The notes beneath the pieces are model-generated. The model did no database searches and was not told the DNA's origin. It saw only the letters and a program-made list of their open reading frames with translations. DNA of 64,000 bases from an uncultured Schlesneria sp. (GTDB taxonomy: Bacteria; Planctomycetota; Planctomycetia; Planctomycetales; Planctomycetaceae). The translations under genes were made by a program, and so were the position numbers. The stretch lies in NCBI GenBank assembly GCA_903858935.1, contig CAIOKO010000003.1:18181-82180 (forward strand), in the 5' to 3' direction. Positions 1 to 9,233 of the stretch are shown here, in pieces. Position 1 is the first letter of the stretch, and each line of letters starts with the position of its first letter.

Positions 1-1
1 C

Positions 2-1270
2 CGGAATAACGGCGACGGAACCTTCAGTGATGTGACATCGAATTCCGGCGTAGCGGGTAACGAATGGACCACGAGCAGCGTTTTTGCCGACTTCAGCGGA
101 GATGGACTGCCAGACCTTTACGTGGCGAATTATTCGCTCATGGAAGAGACCGCAAAAAAGGAATGCAAACATAATACGGGTGAGCCGATGGCGTGTACGC
201 CCGATGTATTGACGGCCGAGTTTCACCGCCTGTATTTGAATGAAGGGGATGGGCGATTTCGCGATATCACCAGCGAATCAGGAATGCGAATTCCCAATGG
301 CCGAGGTTTAGGGTTGGTTGCGTGGGACTTCGGTGGTGACGGTCGTTTAGGGCTGTTTGTGGCTAATGACACAAGCCCGAATTTCTTGTTTATTAATTTG
401 GGAACCGGCGAAGACGGGGTCCCGAAATTTCGAGAAGAAGGAGCCGTCCGTGGGGTGGCCTATGATGCTGATGGTAACGCCCAGGCTTGCATGGGGGTCG
501 CCGCTGGTGACGCGAACGGTGATGGACAGCTTGACATGTATATCACCAATTTCTTCGGAGAATCAGACACGCTGTATATGCAAAAAGCGGATGGTTTTTT
601 TGACGATCGGACACGACCATTTACTTTGCGGGATGCCGGCTTCTGGACGCTCGGATTTGGGTGTCAATTTGCGGATCTGGATGGCGATGGATGGGATGAT
701 TTAATCGCAACGAATGGTCACGTCGATCAACGCTCGTCTCGTGGCGACGAAGATCGAATGCCCCCTCAAGTATTCCGAAACCTTCAGGGAAAGCGATTTG
801 AAGAAATTCCTGGAACAAAATTGGGGCCGTTCTTTCAACGGCGTTACCTTGGACGTGGTCTGGCCACTCTTGACTGGAATCGCGATGGGAAAACTGATGT
901 TGCGATTTCACATTTGCATTCCCCTTTTGCTCTCGTGACAAATCAGACGAAGCCAAATGGAACTCCTTTAGTCATTAAGCTGGTGGGGCGAACCGGGGCT
1001 CGCGAACCCACCGGTGCGATTGTTCGAGTTCAAACAGACTCGCGCGTTATGTTCCGGCTACTGACGGCAGGCAATGGTTACTTGTCCACTAATGAGCGCC
1101 GTCTAGTGTTCGCAATTCCCAAGGGTGAACAAGTGAGGCAACTAGACGTTAAATGGCCGTGTGGCACAATGCAACACTGGGGGGTTATCAAGGCGGGTCA
1201 AGAGATTTTACTGATCGAAGGGGATGAAGCTCCGATTTTTCTTTTTCAATTTTACGATGAGCATCAGTAA
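2..1270 (+). CDS. FG-GAP/VCBS repeat protein with C-terminal ASPIC/UnbV domain (5' end outside window)
   Basis: The reading frame is open from base 2, so the listed GTG at 32 is internal and the true start lies upstream of the window. The visible part is a chain of FG-GAP/VCBS blades with Ca-binding-type loops (DFSGDGLPD, DANGDGQLD, DLDGDGWDD, DWNRDGKTD), ending in an ASPIC/UnbV region (GAIVRVQTD, then LLTAGNGYLSTNERRLVF). This CRTAC1-like family is secreted or surface-exposed and is probably a beta-propeller. The specific ligand is unknown. The sequence aligns block by block with the C-terminal half of the 9234-12233 protein, including NGRGLGLV and QACMGVAAGD, so the two are paralogues and this one probably also carried N-terminal TPRs. 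It ends about 250 bases before the DUF1559 gene. Confidence 0.9.
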   Translation, partial: RNNGDGTFSDVTSNSGVAGNEWTTSSVFADFSGDGLPDLYVANYSLMEETAKKECKHNTGEPMACTPDVLTAEFHRLYLNEGDGRFRDITSESGMRIPNGRGLGLVAWDFGGDGRLGLFVANDTSPNFLFINLGTGEDGVPKFREEGAVRGVAYDADGNAQACMGVAAGDANGDGQLDMYITNFFGESDTLYMQKADGFFDDRTRPFTLRDAGFWTLGFGCQFADLDGDGWDDLIATNGHVDQRSSRGDEDRMPPQVFRNLQGKRFEEIPGTKLGPFFQRRYLGRGLATLDWNRDGKTDVAISHLHSPFALVTNQTKPNGTPLVIKLVGRTGAREPTGAIVRVQTDSRVMFRLLTAGNGYLSTNERRLVFAIPKGEQVRQLDVKWPCGTMQHWGVIKAGQEILLIEGDEAPIFLFQFYDEHQ

Positions 1271-1518
1271 ACATACTCTCACTTTCGTAAACCTTTAAAA
1301 TCTCGAATCAAAACTTATTTGACTATTGCATTCAAGGCTTTCTTTGCCGATAATTAATTGATCTTAATATTCTGTGACGGCGATTCTGCATCGTATCGGT
1401 TGACTTTTCTCTGGTAATTTTTGCTCGGTCATGAGCATGTTCAATTCTGCTGTCTTGCACTTTTGTGCGTAGTTAATGTGGTTTGGATATTTCTTCGTTT
1501 ACTTTTAGGAGATTTTTC

Positions 1519-2529
1519 ATGCGTCGACGTGGTTTCACTTTGATTGAATTGCTGGTGGTGATTGCGATCATCGCCGTCCTCATCGCGTTGCTGTTGCCTG
1601 CTGTTCAGCAGGCGCGAGAAGCAGCGCGGCGAACGCAGTGCAAAAATAACCTCAAACAAATGGGGTTAGCGATGCACAATTATCATGATACTTATAACGG
1701 TTTTCCAAACGGAAATATTGCTTCTTCACAGGGTGGTTGGGGAATTTCCTGGTACATTCGGATTCTGCCTTACGTCGATCAGGCACCCGTATACAACAAG
1801 ATTAACTTTTCGGGGACTCATCCTGGTTGGAGTTGCTGCGGTGACGCCGTTGGGCAGGCGAATGGCGACGTGATTCGCGGAATTCGTTTTGCCTTTACGG
1901 TTTGTCCTTCCAGTCCACTGAATGACCTGCGGGATTCAGGTGGCGGTGCTACTGAACATCCACAATACTACGGAATCATGGGTTCAACGGATGGGGATGG
2001 ATTTACGAATCCAGCAAGCCGTAAAGCAGTTTGCTGTGGCTGCTGCGGTAACCAGGCTGCGACCGGTCTGATCAGCAGCGGTGGCATGCTGGTTCCTCTC
2101 GACAGCAAGAAGATCAGGGATGTCGCAGACGGAACGTCCAATCAGTTGCTTGTTGGCGAATCTTCGATGTTCGTCCTCGACGTACCGAATGGAAGTCGGA
2201 CGGTTGACGTGCAAGGTGTGCATGGGATGCTGATGGGCGGCCCAAACCTTACTTCGATTGATACGTGCAATGGCTGTAATTTTGAACGACAGTTCAACCT
2301 GACGACTGTTCGGTATGCTCCAAACGCTCCCGCTGTTAACAACAACGCCTCATGGCCGGGTGTTGACGACAATTTTGGTATTAACAAGCCATTAAACTCC
2401 GCACACACTGGTGGCGTGCATGTTTTACTTTGTGATGGAACCGTCCGTTTCATCAGCAATAACATTGACATGCAGACTTTGCGAAGACTGAGTACCCGAG
2501 ACGACGGTCAGCCAATCGGTGATTTCTAA
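1519..2529 (+). CDS. DUF1559 prepilin-like protein (type II secretion/pseudopilin fold)
   Basis: This 336-residue protein has a type IV prepilin N-terminus: a basic leader RRRG, then [19 protein letters not shown], with the prepilin peptidase cut expected after the Gly. The helix continues into the QQAREAARR motif typical of the planctomycete DUF1559 (SBP_bac_10-like) family. The C-terminus has the family's H-X9-DG signature ([16 protein letters not shown]). The start chosen is the ATG at 1519, preceded by AGGAGA at good spacing. The ORF track begins at an upstream TTG without a ribosome site. Cysteine pairs in the middle ([14 protein letters not shown]) suggest disulphides outside the membrane. 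It is followed after about 100 bases by a small lipoprotein gene, a pairing seen repeatedly in planctomycete genomes. Its precise role in the envelope is not known. Confidence 0.93.
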   Translation: MRRRGFTLIELLVVIAIIAVLIALLLPAVQQAREAARRTQCKNNLKQMGLAMHNYHDTYNGFPNGNIASSQGGWGISWYIRILPYVDQAPVYNKINFSGTHPGWSCCGDAVGQANGDVIRGIRFAFTVCPSSPLNDLRDSGGGATEHPQYYGIMGSTDGDGFTNPASRKAVCCGCCGNQAATGLISSGGMLVPLDSKKIRDVADGTSNQLLVGESSMFVLDVPNGSRTVDVQGVHGMLMGGPNLTSIDTCNGCNFERQFNLTTVRYAPNAPAVNNNASWPGVDDNFGINKPLNSAHTGGVHVLLCDGTVRFISNNIDMQTLRRLSTRDDGQPIGDF

Positions 2530-2631
2530 TTAAAATGTCGGATCTGTTTTTTAATCCGTGGGATCTCTCAATGGGGTCCTGCGGTATTTCGTTTATTTCA
2601 TTCGTTTGATTTTTGAATAAGAGAGTCGTTT

Positions 2632-3132
2632 ATGGACATGGAGAACGGTCGGCGGCATCGTGTGGAAGCTATTCTTTTGATTTTCTGCGCAGAAGTGATT
2701 TTCAGCGGATGTGGTCCAGCGGCCAAAGTCCCCGATGCGTCGAAACAGGCACAAATTTCGGGAAAGGTTACGCTGGACGGGTCGAAGCCCGTTCCGTTAG
2801 ACAGCACAATCGTGTTTTTTAACACCGAAAAGAGTGCAACAGTTGCAGGCAAAGTGGATGCTTTAGGAAACTATTCGCTACGGCCTGCAGATAAGAGCGT
2901 TGGTATCCCCGCAGGGCGGTTTCAGGTGATGGTTCGTCCTCCCGATCCACCGATGGTCTCGATGGGGCAAAACACTGACTACACAAAAATGATGTCAGCA
3001 CCTGCGACGATGAAGAAAGAGCCATCTAAGACTGAAATTCCGGTTAAGTTCCACGCCTTCGACACGAGCAAAATTATCCTCGAAATCCAGCCGGGTCCCA
3101 ACAAGATCGAACTCGATCTGTCCAAGCTTTGA
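2632..3132 (+). CDS. Small carboxypeptidase-regulatory-like lipoprotein
   Basis: This protein of 166 residues has a short charged N-terminus, a hydrophobic stretch and a lipobox-like FSGC near residue 25, so it is probably a lipoprotein. The mature part reads ISGKVTLDG, then TVAGKVDALGNYSLRP and IPAGRFQVMVRPP, which is the pattern of a carboxypeptidase-regulatory/transthyretin-like beta-sandwich. Such lipoproteins very often follow DUF1559 genes in planctomycetes, and the two probably share a transcript ending at the hairpin at 3178-3221. Two in-frame ATGs (2632 and 2638) are possible starts. No catalytic residues are visible, and the function is unassigned beyond an envelope location. Confidence 0.8.
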   Translation: MDMENGRRHRVEAILLIFCAEVIFSGCGPAAKVPDASKQAQISGKVTLDGSKPVPLDSTIVFFNTEKSATVAGKVDALGNYSLRPADKSVGIPAGRFQVMVRPPDPPMVSMGQNTDYTKMMSAPATMKKEPSKTEIPVKFHAFDTSKIILEIQPGPNKIELDLSKL

Positions 3133-3177
3133 TTTCGAAAGCGGTTGCCGCGTTTCGTCTTGGTATTGAATCATCAG

Positions 3178-3221
3178 ACATCCTGGTAAACGAAGTCTTC
3201 GTTTCGCCAGGATGTGTTTTT
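3178..3221 (+). terminator. Rho-independent terminator after the DUF1559/lipoprotein pair
   Basis: ACATCCTGG pairs perfectly with CCAGGATGT. An inner stem (AAACGA with TCGTTT) closes a small loop, and the hairpin is followed by GTTTTTG. It lies 45 bases after the lipoprotein stop codon, on the coding side. Confidence 0.75.
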
Positions 3222-3468
3222 GTTGGTGCCCATGAATGCCGTCAGATCGTGGTTGCCGTCTGGATTTCAGCACGTAAGCACAATGTTCTTGATTTCGCAA
3301 AACCGGCTGATTTCGAAATCGCAAAAGCTGCTGGATATGGTCCTTTTGATAATGATACACGGGTTAATTCCTGCTCGTTCTGAAGGCCCAAAAGACAAGC
3401 AGTTCCGCCACAGTTGAAAACGGCACGAGCTTCGCCCGCAACATGAGTTAAGAGGAAGAGTAGAATCG

Positions 3469-3592
3469 CGAAACACACGAAACAAATACGGCAGACTGAG
3501 AAGTCGGTTGACTCATATGTTACAGTCCAATTTTTCAGTTTTTACAAATTAAATATCCTGTGTTTTTACTGATTCTTGTTTCGTGTGTTTCG
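3469..3592. repeat. Inverted-repeat element with 'CGAAACACACGAAACAA' arms
   Basis: A perfect 17-base inverted repeat is formed by 3469-3485 and 3576-3592. The sequence (CACGAA units, ending in TTTCGTGGTT) belongs to a class of short CACGAA-type repeats common in intergenic DNA of planctomycetes and other environmental bacteria. No ORF is supported in this 3133-3882 gap. Confidence 0.6.
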
Positions 3593-3722
3593 TGGTTAAA
3601 AATCTTTCGTCTTACTAAAACTGTTCAGAACGTAAAACGCATTCAAAAATGAGGTCAGGCACTTCTGCGGGTGGAATCTTCGTGCTTCTTGCACAGAATT
3701 TGGTGATAAAAATTACGAATTT

Positions 3723-3818
3723 ACACAGATCAAGGAAAAAAGAGGAATAGAATTGCATTCGTATTGTTCCTGCGATTTCTTCCTGTTTATCTGTGTGGTT
3801 CTATGTGCATCTGTGGCT
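3723..3818. repeat. Second, degenerate short repeat ('ACACAGAT...ATCTGTGT')
   Basis: ACACAGAT at 3723-3730 is mirrored by ATCTGTGT at 3789-3796. The flanks are similar (CAAGGAAAAA against TTCTTCCTG), and a further CATCTGTGGCT follows. The arms are imperfect, so this looks like an old copy of another dispersed intergenic repeat. Confidence 0.45.
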
Positions 3819-3882
3819 GAATTCTTTTGTATTTTATCATTTGGAGTGTCGCAATCAGCGACGGACAGTCGACGTTTGGTTG

Positions 3883-6800
3883 TCACTTTTTCGACGAATC
3901 TGTTCCCAGCAATCGTTGCTTGGCGCGGATTGCGTTCACATCATTCGGATCGATTTCAACAGCTTTGGTAAATTGCTGGATGGCCTCATCCCGCCGACTA
4001 AGTTTTTCAAGTGCCAGCCCCATCTGATAGTGGATTTTTGCGCTATAGGGTTCTACCGCATCCGCCTCGCGAAAGTGTTCCAGAGCCACTTCGAATTGAC
4101 CATCCAGATACGCAAGCCAACCGAGCATTCCGGGAGCATACGGATCATCCGGGTCGGATGCCGCAGCAGCTTTAAGCGATTCGAACGCAAGTTGTTTCTT
4201 GCCCACAACCGCGTAGTTCGTACCGAGTTTGCCCAGGGCCATCACATGAGCAGGCTTCGCAACTAACACTCGCTGAAATGCTTCAATGGCTTGTTCGTAA
4301 CGACGATTTCGCTCGTGCCAAAGTCCGTCCTGCAAGTCGGTATCGATTCCCGTTTGGGTTTTGATCATCTGTTCCAGTTTCACCTTCATATCGAGGTCAG
4401 GTGCAAATCGCAGGGATTCACGGCAGGCGTTGATGGCTGCGAGGTATCGGGATTGGCGGTGAAGATTTTCAGATTCCTTGCGCCAGTATTCACCGAGCCA
4501 TTTCGACAGCCGAGCGACCTCTTCACGGTTTTGGGGTTCGGATTGAGATCGATGCCATTCCAGAAGTACTTCACTTTTTGCAGCAGGATAGACTGCGATC
4601 CGGTGCTCAAAACGTTTGACCGGTGCCACGTAGTTGTCAGTTTCCGTTCTGAAGAAAACCTGGATCTTTCGCCCTTCCGGCATGTGGCAACCGACGCAGT
4701 TGTGTTGCACCTCGGTCGGAATCTGATTTCTGTCGGTGCAATCTTTGTCCGCGTGACATTTCTTGCACGACGCGGAACCGGCGTTCGTCGCTGACCGGGG
4801 TTGGTGTGGGTTATGGCATGTGACACAGGTCAGCGAATCACTTTGTTGAAAGCACCGGCTTTGACGCAGGTATGTCGTCTGATTGGCAACATGGTCTTCC
4901 TCGGGATGTTTTGGTTTCAGCGTCACATAAGATTCGTCCAACGGTTGTCCCGGTCGATAGCTGAAGGCCGGTCCACGATGCTTCAGTGCATTACTGTGGC
5001 ACTGGGCACAGAGGTCCATTCGTTGTTCTCGCGTCATTCGGGTCGGACGAGCGACGGCGTATGCCTCGCGAATCTCTCGGTTGTTACGGTGAAATGTTAC
5101 GTGGTCCTGCCCGGGCCCATGACAGACTTCGCACGTTACGCCCAGAATAAAATTGTCGTGACCATAACGGTTTCTGGTGCCAGCGAAATGTTCGAACCAG
5201 GTGTTATGACATTCCACACACCGGATCGTCATCTCCCGCGAGAAATCACCAGATCCGTGTCGATCGAAAAGACTCGATCCCCATTCCTTGTTCGGGTCAA
5301 GCCAGGCAACGGGTAACTCGTATAAACGGTCTTCACGCCAGGCGAAATAGATTTCGTCGTTACCCCCTGCCGAACCGTAACAGAAGGCGATTTTCGACGA
5401 GGTCGCCTGGTTGCCTTTCGCAGTCTGCTGAATCGCGGTCGCCAGAAACCCATGGGGCGATTCTGTCATCTCGAAATGCAGCGAGTGCTCTGGAACTTGG
5501 TACGTCCTCTTCCCTTGCGAGAACCCCTCGGGCATTTTGCCCGACTGTGGTGTCTGATTCGCCAGAAAATGTCGAGTCGTCCGGAACTCGGCAACACGAT
5601 CGGCGTGACATTCAATGCAGGACTCTGGGCCCTGGTACCCGGGATTCAAGGGAGTCAATTCGGCGATGTGATTTGTTGAGTTTTCGCCATCGGGTGACGT
5701 TGAGTCGAGACGAACTGCGGTTTGTGCCTTCTCATGTTGCGGGTTAATCGCGAGTGCCGCGCGCAGCCACATCTTTGAAAGTTCACGCTTTCCGAGTTGT
5801 CCGGCCAATTCCCCCAATCGAAAGCGGACATCGGCGTCGAGTGGCTTCAGCATGGCCGTTTCATGCAGGTCCGTGAATTCTCGTTCCCGTGATTTTATTT
5901 CGTTCGACCGCTGCAGTTCTTTGTCGGCCTGCTCGGATTGTCCCAACTGCCTGAAGGCTTGGGACAACTGCAGGTGGGTGACTCGGTTAAAAGGATCAAG
6001 TCGCACGGCGTCTTTGAAAAACATTAACGCTTTATCCGCCTCACCGGCGTCCAGCAAGAGCTTCCCTTTGGTTAACCTGGCGGGAACGTACTTGGGATCG
6101 AGCTCCATTGCCTGATTCAGCAGGTTATGGGCTTTTGCGGATTCTCCCAGAGAATATTGGCAGTCGGCTTCGAGCGTTAGCACACTGGCTGAACGTTGAC
6201 AGTCTTTTAAAACGCTCAATGCATCTTCAAACAGGTTCTGCTTGATCAGAGAGTCGGCCAATTCATTATGGATTTTCTCGCGATCAGGTTGTTTCGGATC
6301 TCGGTGGAGCGATTCGCGGTAATGGCCAATCGCTTTGAGGTATTGTTCGCTGTCTTTGGCGATCAGGCCCAGCAGTCGATCCGGACGAGGGTCATCTGTT
6401 GCCTCGCGCGAAATCTGTTCGAGTTCGACAACCGCATGTCCAACAGCACCCAGATCGTAGTAGGCCGCTGCCAACCACCGCCTCGCATCAATGGTGCCCG
6501 GATCTCTCGCCAATGCGGAGTGTGCCGCTTCAATCGCATTAAGATACTGTCCCAGCTGATAGAAGCATTTGGCCGCGTTCGCACTCGCTTCGACAACGGT
6601 TGTGTCGGCATTTGCTTGTTTCAGTTGCGTCAGGGCTTCGGTCAACTTTCCTTTGCGGACCAGCAACAGTCCTCGAAGCAATTTTGAATGTGATTCGAAT
6701 CCTGTCTTCTGACTCAGATTTTCCGCTTCCTGAAGGACGACATCATCGTCACCCGCTTGCAATGCCTCGCGCGCTCGCTGGTAATGGCTTTCTGGCAGAT

Positions 6801-6930
6801 TGTATTGCCATTGCCGCCATGCAAAGGCCACTCCAAGAACGAGAATCAATCCAATAATCGGCCACGTACCACGCATGATCTTCTTGAGAGGCGATTGATT
6901 TTCAGGGGAGGGTGGCGAAGAGTCCGTCAT
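3883..6930 (-). CDS. TPR-flanked seven-haem cytochrome c (cytochrome c554-like), membrane anchored
   Basis: The chosen start is the ATG at 6930, giving 1015 residues (MTDSSPPSPENQ). The ORF-track start 135 bases upstream overlaps a repeat element. A single transmembrane helix (about residues 21-41) follows a short cytoplasmic tail, and TPR repeats fill about 50-420. Seven CxxCH haem motifs lie between about 438 and 750: CIECH, CVECH, CEVCH, CAQCH, CVTCH, CKKCH and CVGCH. More TPRs fill about 790-1015. The core resembles the multihaem cytochrome c554 group, which carries electrons in the periplasm. The TPR blocks suggest partner binding. The gene is last in the minus-strand series with the FG-GAP proteins. 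Substrate and redox partner are not evident. Haem count is certain from sequence; the c554 assignment is by pattern. Confidence 0.88.
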   Translation of the reverse strand: MTDSSPPSPENQSPLKKIMRGTWPIIGLILVLGVAFAWRQWQYNLPESHYQRAREALQAGDDDVVLQEAENLSQKTGFESHSKLLRGLLLVRKGKLTEALTQLKQANADTTVVEASANAAKCFYQLGQYLNAIEAAHSALARDPGTIDARRWLAAAYYDLGAVGHAVVELEQISREATDDPRPDRLLGLIAKDSEQYLKAIGHYRESLHRDPKQPDREKIHNELADSLIKQNLFEDALSVLKDCQRSASVLTLEADCQYSLGESAKAHNLLNQAMELDPKYVPARLTKGKLLLDAGEADKALMFFKDAVRLDPFNRVTHLQLSQAFRQLGQSEQADKELQRSNEIKSREREFTDLHETAMLKPLDADVRFRLGELAGQLGKRELSKMWLRAALAINPQHEKAQTAVRLDSTSPDGENSTNHIAELTPLNPGYQGPESCIECHADRVAEFRTTRHFLANQTPQSGKMPEGFSQGKRTYQVPEHSLHFEMTESPHGFLATAIQQTAKGNQATSSKIAFCYGSAGGNDEIYFAWREDRLYELPVAWLDPNKEWGSSLFDRHGSGDFSREMTIRCVECHNTWFEHFAGTRNRYGHDNFILGVTCEVCHGPGQDHVTFHRNNREIREAYAVARPTRMTREQRMDLCAQCHSNALKHRGPAFSYRPGQPLDESYVTLKPKHPEEDHVANQTTYLRQSRCFQQSDSLTCVTCHNPHQPRSATNAGSASCKKCHADKDCTDRNQIPTEVQHNCVGCHMPEGRKIQVFFRTETDNYVAPVKRFEHRIAVYPAAKSEVLLEWHRSQSEPQNREEVARLSKWLGEYWRKESENLHRQSRYLAAINACRESLRFAPDLDMKVKLEQMIKTQTGIDTDLQDGLWHERNRRYEQAIEAFQRVLVAKPAHVMALGKLGTNYAVVGKKQLAFESLKAAAASDPDDPYAPGMLGWLAYLDGQFEVALEHFREADAVEPYSAKIHYQMGLALEKLSRRDEAIQQFTKAVEIDPNDVNAIRAKQRLLGTDSSKK

Positions 6931-7001
6931 GAATGTTTTTCTGTGTCGCTCACACAAACAAGTCTTCTGATTTGGAAAACTGGGACGAATCCAGGTGAAT
7001 T

Positions 7002-7091
7002 GTGCCACTGCATGACCGTACTCGGTCAAGCAGTGCTTTTCGATGACGAGGCAAAGCCACTGCATCGGAGAAGACTCCGATGCAGTGGCAC
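7002..7091. repeat. 90-bp palindromic element with 12-bp terminal inverted repeats (GTGCCACTGCAT)
   Basis: GTGCCACTGCAT at 7002-7013 is the exact reverse complement of 7080-7091. Inside are two hairpins: one near 7006-7035 with a CACTGCATGACCG arm and one mismatch, and a 15-bp perfect stem at 7056-7070/7075-7089 with a four-base loop. A related copy starts at 54803. It lies between two minus-strand genes, so it may also act as a terminator or attenuator there. It has no coding capacity and is MITE- or REP-like. Confidence 0.7.
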
Positions 7092-7145
7092 CTTAGCTCG
7101 ATACCTTGCGATAACATCTTTCACCGCGTCGTAAAAAAAGTGTCG

Positions 7146-8912
7146 TTACTGATTTACCGGTTCGACGACAATATGCCGCTGATCGACGGCGAAGTCCACT
7201 AACGATTGAATGACACCAGACGGCCATCGGATTTCGATGCTCTGAATCTTATCAGCCTGTGCCAGACCGAAATGCAGCCAGTCCGATCCGGTTGAACCGT
7301 AGCTGGAACCACCCTTGATCTGTCGCGACTGGCTTCCCAGTTCGGTTTGAACCGTGACATGCGCGCCTTGTGAGTCTCGGCTGCTGACAGTACCGACAAG
7401 CCGAAGCTGCAACCAGTGGTTTTGTGTGACCGTTTCGTTGATCAGAATCGCCGCCGGTTCGTTCATACAGGAAACTACGAGATCCAGATCGCCGTCGTGA
7501 TCGAGATCGCCGGCGGCACATCCTCGACCCGCATGAGGCGATGCCATCCAACTTCCAGCATTGGGGGCGACATCCTGAAATCGTTTTCCGAGAAGGTTCT
7601 CAAACAGCAACGGGTGTTGCCGCACGGGAGCCGCTTCTGGAAAGTGCACCACGTGGCCATTCGAGACAAAGACATCTTCGTCGCCGTCACAGTCGACATC
7701 AAAAGAGACTGTTCCCCAACCTACGAATTGACCCCCGACTGCGGTCACGCCGGTCGCCTGACTGACATGGAGAAAGTTCTTTCCCCCAAAATTTCGGTAA
7801 ACGGCGAAGCTTTCCCGCTCATAATTGGACACCCATAGATCGGGCAGTCCATCCAGGTTGAAATCACCGACATCAACACCCATGCTGCCGTCGGGCAGTC
7901 CTCGGTCATTGACCGATGCTCCACTCGATTCCGAAATATCCTCCAATCGCCCTTTTCCCATGTTGTGGTAAAGGAAATTCGGCACGGTATCGTTGGCCAC
8001 GTAAATATCCTGGTGCCCATCCAGGTCGAGATCGGCGATCAGCACTCCAAGTCCCTTGCCCAACGTGGAAAGCCCTGCCTCGCGTGAACCGTCTTGAAAC
8101 GTGCCATCTCCGACCCCGAAATACATCACATCGGGCAATGGGTCAAACTGCTTTGGAGGGCAGACGTCGCGGCGATTCCCCGCGACGCTTGCGCAGACGG
8201 GATTGTTCGCGGGAGACCAGTTGACGTAATGCGCGATGTACAGGTCGATAATCCCATCTTCGTTCAGGTCACCCCATGCCGCACTGCTGCTCCAAAGACG
8301 ATCGTCGAGGCCGCAACTGACGGCGCACTCTGAGAACGTCCCATCTCCCTGATTTCTAAAGAACTGCAGGCCGCCGTATCCGGTGACAAGCAAATCCGGA
8401 AATCCATCATTATCCGCATCAGCTCTGGCGACACCGTGCGTGTACCGGGTTTGATTGTCGATGCCCGCTTGCAACGTCACCGTCGAAAACCTGCCGCGCT
8501 CTTCTTGTCGATAGAGTGCGCCGGCATGGCCGGTTGGCTGACCATCCGTCGAAAATGAGCCACCACCAGGAAAGAACAAATCGAGATCGCCGTCCTGGTC
8601 ATAGTCGACAAGCGCAACGCCGCCGCCAAGCGACTCTAAAATCGAGAATTGCTCGGCCTCTTCGCCATTGCGATAGACGAATTTGATGCCCGCTTCGTCA
8701 GTACGATTAGAAAATCGAACGTCAAGTCGGCCGGACTTGGCCGACAGTGTGACTGCCGACGACCGAGGGCTGACTTCTGGGGTGCTCGCTGAATAACTGG
8801 TGTCTTCAGGAGCATGTTTCGCAGAAGCCGGCTTCGTTTCTGGACGAGATCCGCAACCGATGATGCAGTCGAGAACCAGAATTGGAATCAACATCGCGCG
8901 TGCGAATCGCAT
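7146..8912 (-). CDS. FG-GAP/ASPIC-UnbV lipoprotein (CRTAC1-like)
   Basis: The start chosen at 8912 gives 588 residues with a lipoprotein signal (MRFARAMLIPILVLD, then IIGC), so the mature protein is probably lipid-anchored. The ORF-track start 37 codons upstream would bury this signal. FG-GAP/VCBS blades with DxDxDGxxD loops run through the protein (DYDQDGDLD, DADNDGFPD, DLDLDGHQD, DFNLDGLPD, DVDCDGDED, DLDHDGDLD). The ASPIC/UnbV module follows (GAHVTVQTE, then SIEIRWPSGV). The family is expected to form calcium-stabilised propellers. It lies between the TPR/FG-GAP gene and the TPR cytochrome on the same strand, separated by about 320 bases and about 215 bases, so co-expression is likely but not proven. 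Its binding partner is unknown. Confidence 0.9.
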   Translation of the reverse strand: MRFARAMLIPILVLDCIIGCGSRPETKPASAKHAPEDTSYSASTPEVSPRSSAVTLSAKSGRLDVRFSNRTDEAGIKFVYRNGEEAEQFSILESLGGGVALVDYDQDGDLDLFFPGGGSFSTDGQPTGHAGALYRQEERGRFSTVTLQAGIDNQTRYTHGVARADADNDGFPDLLVTGYGGLQFFRNQGDGTFSECAVSCGLDDRLWSSSAAWGDLNEDGIIDLYIAHYVNWSPANNPVCASVAGNRRDVCPPKQFDPLPDVMYFGVGDGTFQDGSREAGLSTLGKGLGVLIADLDLDGHQDIYVANDTVPNFLYHNMGKGRLEDISESSGASVNDRGLPDGSMGVDVGDFNLDGLPDLWVSNYERESFAVYRNFGGKNFLHVSQATGVTAVGGQFVGWGTVSFDVDCDGDEDVFVSNGHVVHFPEAAPVRQHPLLFENLLGKRFQDVAPNAGSWMASPHAGRGCAAGDLDHDGDLDLVVSCMNEPAAILINETVTQNHWLQLRLVGTVSSRDSQGAHVTVQTELGSQSRQIKGGSSYGSTGSDWLHFGLAQADKIQSIEIRWPSGVIQSLVDFAVDQRHIVVEPVNQ

Positions 8913-9233
8913 CCCAGCTCGCTTTAAAGTGTCGAAATAAATCGGATCAATCGGAAAAATCAGCCAATTCCGCTCACTTATTACACCGGCAACCGAACTG
9001 TTTTGAGAGGCCCCCGCATACAAACAGGCACGTCGGTAGGTTGTGATCCAAGATAACCAGAGTGCGTTCTAAACGTGAGCTGAAAGTGATGGATGGGATT
9101 AGTCTGATACTATCAGTCCAAGTGAAGTTGTCAACCACTTGGTTCTTTGTAATCGTCATCAGCAGAAATCACTTCTTTACGGATTTTCCGTAGTAGTCAT
9201 TCTCGCAAACGACATCAAAAGGACCTCAGACAG

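Noticed and set aside
4291-4794. Plus-strand 167-codon ORF
   Set aside because: It is a shadow of the minus-strand multihaem cytochrome gene; the real frame has TPR and CxxCH motifs and this one does not.
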